Below, piece after piece: positions 62,895 to 64,000 of a stretch of DNA of 64,000 nucleotides. Below the pieces are notes generated by a model that saw nothing but the letters and a program-made list of their open reading frames with translations, searched no databases and was not told the DNA's origin. Position numbers and translations under genes: made by a program. Every line of letters starts with the position of its first letter. Position 1 is the stretch's first letter. The DNA comes from Amycolatopsis roodepoortensis (GTDB lineage: Bacteria; Actinomycetota; Actinomycetes; Mycobacteriales; Pseudonocardiaceae), in assembly GCF_014873915.1 (NCBI RefSeq), contig NZ_JADBEJ010000008.1, forward strand, positions 248,001-312,000. The letters are read 5' to 3'.

Positions 62895-63605
62895 TCAGTC
62901 GCGGCCGGTCAGGGTCACGAAGGCTTCGTCCAAAGTGGATTTCCCGGCGCGGTCGCGGAGTTCGGCCGGGGTGCCGGTGGCGACCACGCGGCCGGCGTCG
63001 AAGATCGCGAGGCGGTCGCAGAGGCGTTCGGCCTCGTCCATGAAATGCGTGACGAGCAGGACGGTGACACCGGCGTCGCGCACGGTCTCGACGAGCTTCC
63101 AGGTGTCGCGGCGGGCGTGCGGGTCCAGTCCGGTGGTCAGCTCGTCGAGGACGGCGACCTCGGGGCGGCCGACCAACGCGAGCGCGATCGAGACGCGCTG
63201 CTTCTGGCCGCCGGAAAGCTTGCCGAAGTACTGGTCCCGCTGCCCGGTGAGGCCCAGCTTCGCGAGCAGGTCGCCGGTGTCGGCGGGATTCGCGTAGAAG
63301 GACGCGTAGAGGTCGAGCGCCTCGTGGACCTTGATCTTGTCCGGCAGGCGGCTCTCCTGGAGCTGCGAGCCGAGGCGCTGCCGCAGCGCGGTGTGGTCCT
63401 TGCCCGGGTCGAGACCGAGGACCGACATGGTGCCGGAGTCCGGAGTCCGCAGGCCCTGGAGGCATTCGACCGTGGTGGTCTTGCCCGCGCCGTTGGTCCC
63501 GAGGATCCCGAAGATCTCGCCCTGTTCCACGTGGAACGAAACGTCGTCGACCGCGACGCGCTCCCCGTACGTCTTGCGGAGGTTGCTGACTTCGATGAGT
63601 GGCAT
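62895..63605 (-). CDS. ABC transporter ATP-binding protein
   Basis: A 236-residue ABC ATPase. Walker A GTNGAGKTTTVE (about 40), signature KLSGGQKQRVSIAL, Walker B VAVLDELTTGLDP, and H-loop VTHFMDEA. Start ATG 63605 (MPLIEVSNL) has no clear ribosome site; an AT-rich CATAAC element stands about 10 bases upstream, so transcripts may be leaderless. A parS-type palindrome lies inside the gene (63524-63537). Confidence 0.92.
   Translation of the reverse strand: MPLIEVSNLRKTYGERVAVDDVSFHVEQGEIFGILGTNGAGKTTTVECLQGLRTPDSGTMSVLGLDPGKDHTALRQRLGSQLQESRLPDKIKVHEALDLYASFYANPADTGDLLAKLGLTGQRDQYFGKLSGGQKQRVSIALALVGRPEVAVLDELTTGLDPHARRDTWKLVETVRDAGVTVLLVTHFMDEAERLCDRLAIFDAGRVVATGTPAELRDRAGKSTLDEAFVTLTGRD
63524..63537. 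other. parS-like site inside ABC ATPase gene
   Basis: GTTCCACGTGGAAC, identical to the site at 42841, within codons for FHVEQ of the ATPase. It lies about 31 kb right of oriC. Confidence 0.75.
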
Positions 63606-63738
63606 GCGAAAAACGTTATGGCGCAACGGACTTGGCCAGAATGGCGCTGAACCCACAACCGGGGTGGGGCTGGACCCACCCTGACCGGGGGCCTGCGGTC
63701 ACTGTGCCGGGCCGGGCCGGTGGGGAAGACTTCGCCGC

Positions 63739-64000
63739 ATGATCCGCACCTACCTCACCTCAGTGCGCCGGGGCTTCGCGCTCGCGGGCTTGGCGCTGGT
63801 GAGCTGGCTGGACCTGCTGCTCGAACTGGTGGGTTTCTGCCTGCTCTGTGTCGGCCTGGTCTTCGCCTACACGCTGGCACTCGAAGGGACGCGTCCGCGC
63901 GCCGCGCTCACGAGGCGGCTGGCCGGACGCTGGTGCGGTGTCGACGTCGAACCGCCTTACCGGCCGGCGCCGCCGGAACCGGAACGCGAGCGCGACGGCT
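63739..64000 (+). CDS. Sensor domain-containing histidine kinase, N-terminal part (3' end outside window)
   Basis: The frame opens at ATG 63739 and runs past the window end. The visible 87 residues (SVRRGFALAGLALVSWLDLLLELVGFCLLCVGLVFAYTLA) resemble the membrane "sensor" domain found before actinobacterial histidine kinases. It diverges from the ABC transporter, a common arrangement for a two-component system controlling an ABC exporter. Kinase identity cannot be confirmed here. Confidence 0.5.
   Translation, partial: MIRTYLTSVRRGFALAGLALVSWLDLLLELVGFCLLCVGLVFAYTLALEGTRPRAALTRRLAGRWCGVDVEPPYRPAPPEPERERDG

Overview
The window is high-GC actinobacterial chromosome centred on the replication origin. 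The gene order CCA-transferase / NUDIX / DUF6049 / murJ / sigM / trxBA / cwlM / GNAT / parBA / rsmG / jag / yidC / yidD / rnpA / rpmH / dnaA / oriC / dnaN / gnd / recF / dciA / gyrB / gyrA is the conserved one of mycobacteria and Pseudonocardiaceae. Codon use (GC-rich third positions, many GTG starts), the separate small MurJ-partner pseudokinase, DUF3566, DLW-39 and SCO5389-family genes suggest a Pseudonocardiaceae member, most likely Amycolatopsis or a close relative. The species assignment is inference.

Layout. 1-4.1 kb: two ADP-ribosylglycohydrolase-fold genes followed by a protein ending in a TNT (tuberculosis necrotizing toxin) fold. 4.1-4.3 kb: a cluster of short direct and inverted repeats. 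4.3-6.5 kb: a leftward orphan histidine kinase plus methyltransferase operon. 6.5-20.2 kb: the left conserved arm (tRNA maturation, envelope synthesis, SigM regulon, thioredoxin system, CwlM). 20.4-23.7 kb: a less conserved insert with an aminotransferase, a Ddl-like ATP-grasp protein lacking a metal ligand, and a decaying HAD gene. 23.8-29.4 kb: leftward parB-parA, rsmG, jag, yidC, yidD, rnpA, rpmH, with a cluster of parS sites. 29.4-32.7 kb: dnaA and a 1.1 kb oriC. 32.7-42.2 kb: rightward dnaN to gyrA and DUF3566. 42.2-43.3 kb: tRNA-Ile(GAT) and tRNA-Ala(TGC). 43.3-55.4 kb: accessory genes, including a three-gene type VII secretion-associated module, a two-component system, a further ADP-ribosylglycohydrolase, a secreted carboxypeptidase, pdxH and small proteins. 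55.4-64 kb: ppiA, rhomboid protease, crgA, class E sortase, flavin-dependent oxidoreductase, an ABC-2 transporter and the start of a sensor kinase.

How it works together. The core encodes initiation and its control (DnaA, oriC, DnaN, RecF, DciA, gyrase), segregation (ParA, ParB, at least six parS or parS-like sites), membrane insertion (YidC, YidD, Jag), and peptidoglycan precursor control (MurJ, its pseudokinase partner, CwlM, CrgA). SigM with its anti-sigma factor sits just upstream of trxB-trxA, which has a good match to a SigR/SigH-type ECF promoter.

The least explained parts are (i) the TNT/ADP-ribosylglycohydrolase cluster, where both the TNT-like domain and the first glycohydrolase appear to lack key catalytic residues and the TNT-like protein carries an internal YezG-like (immunity-type) region, (ii) the 4.1 kb repeat cluster, (iii) the eroded HAD gene and the Ddl-like protein, and (iv) the isolated secretion-associated trio. 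No rRNA, CRISPR array, insertion sequence or prophage was seen.
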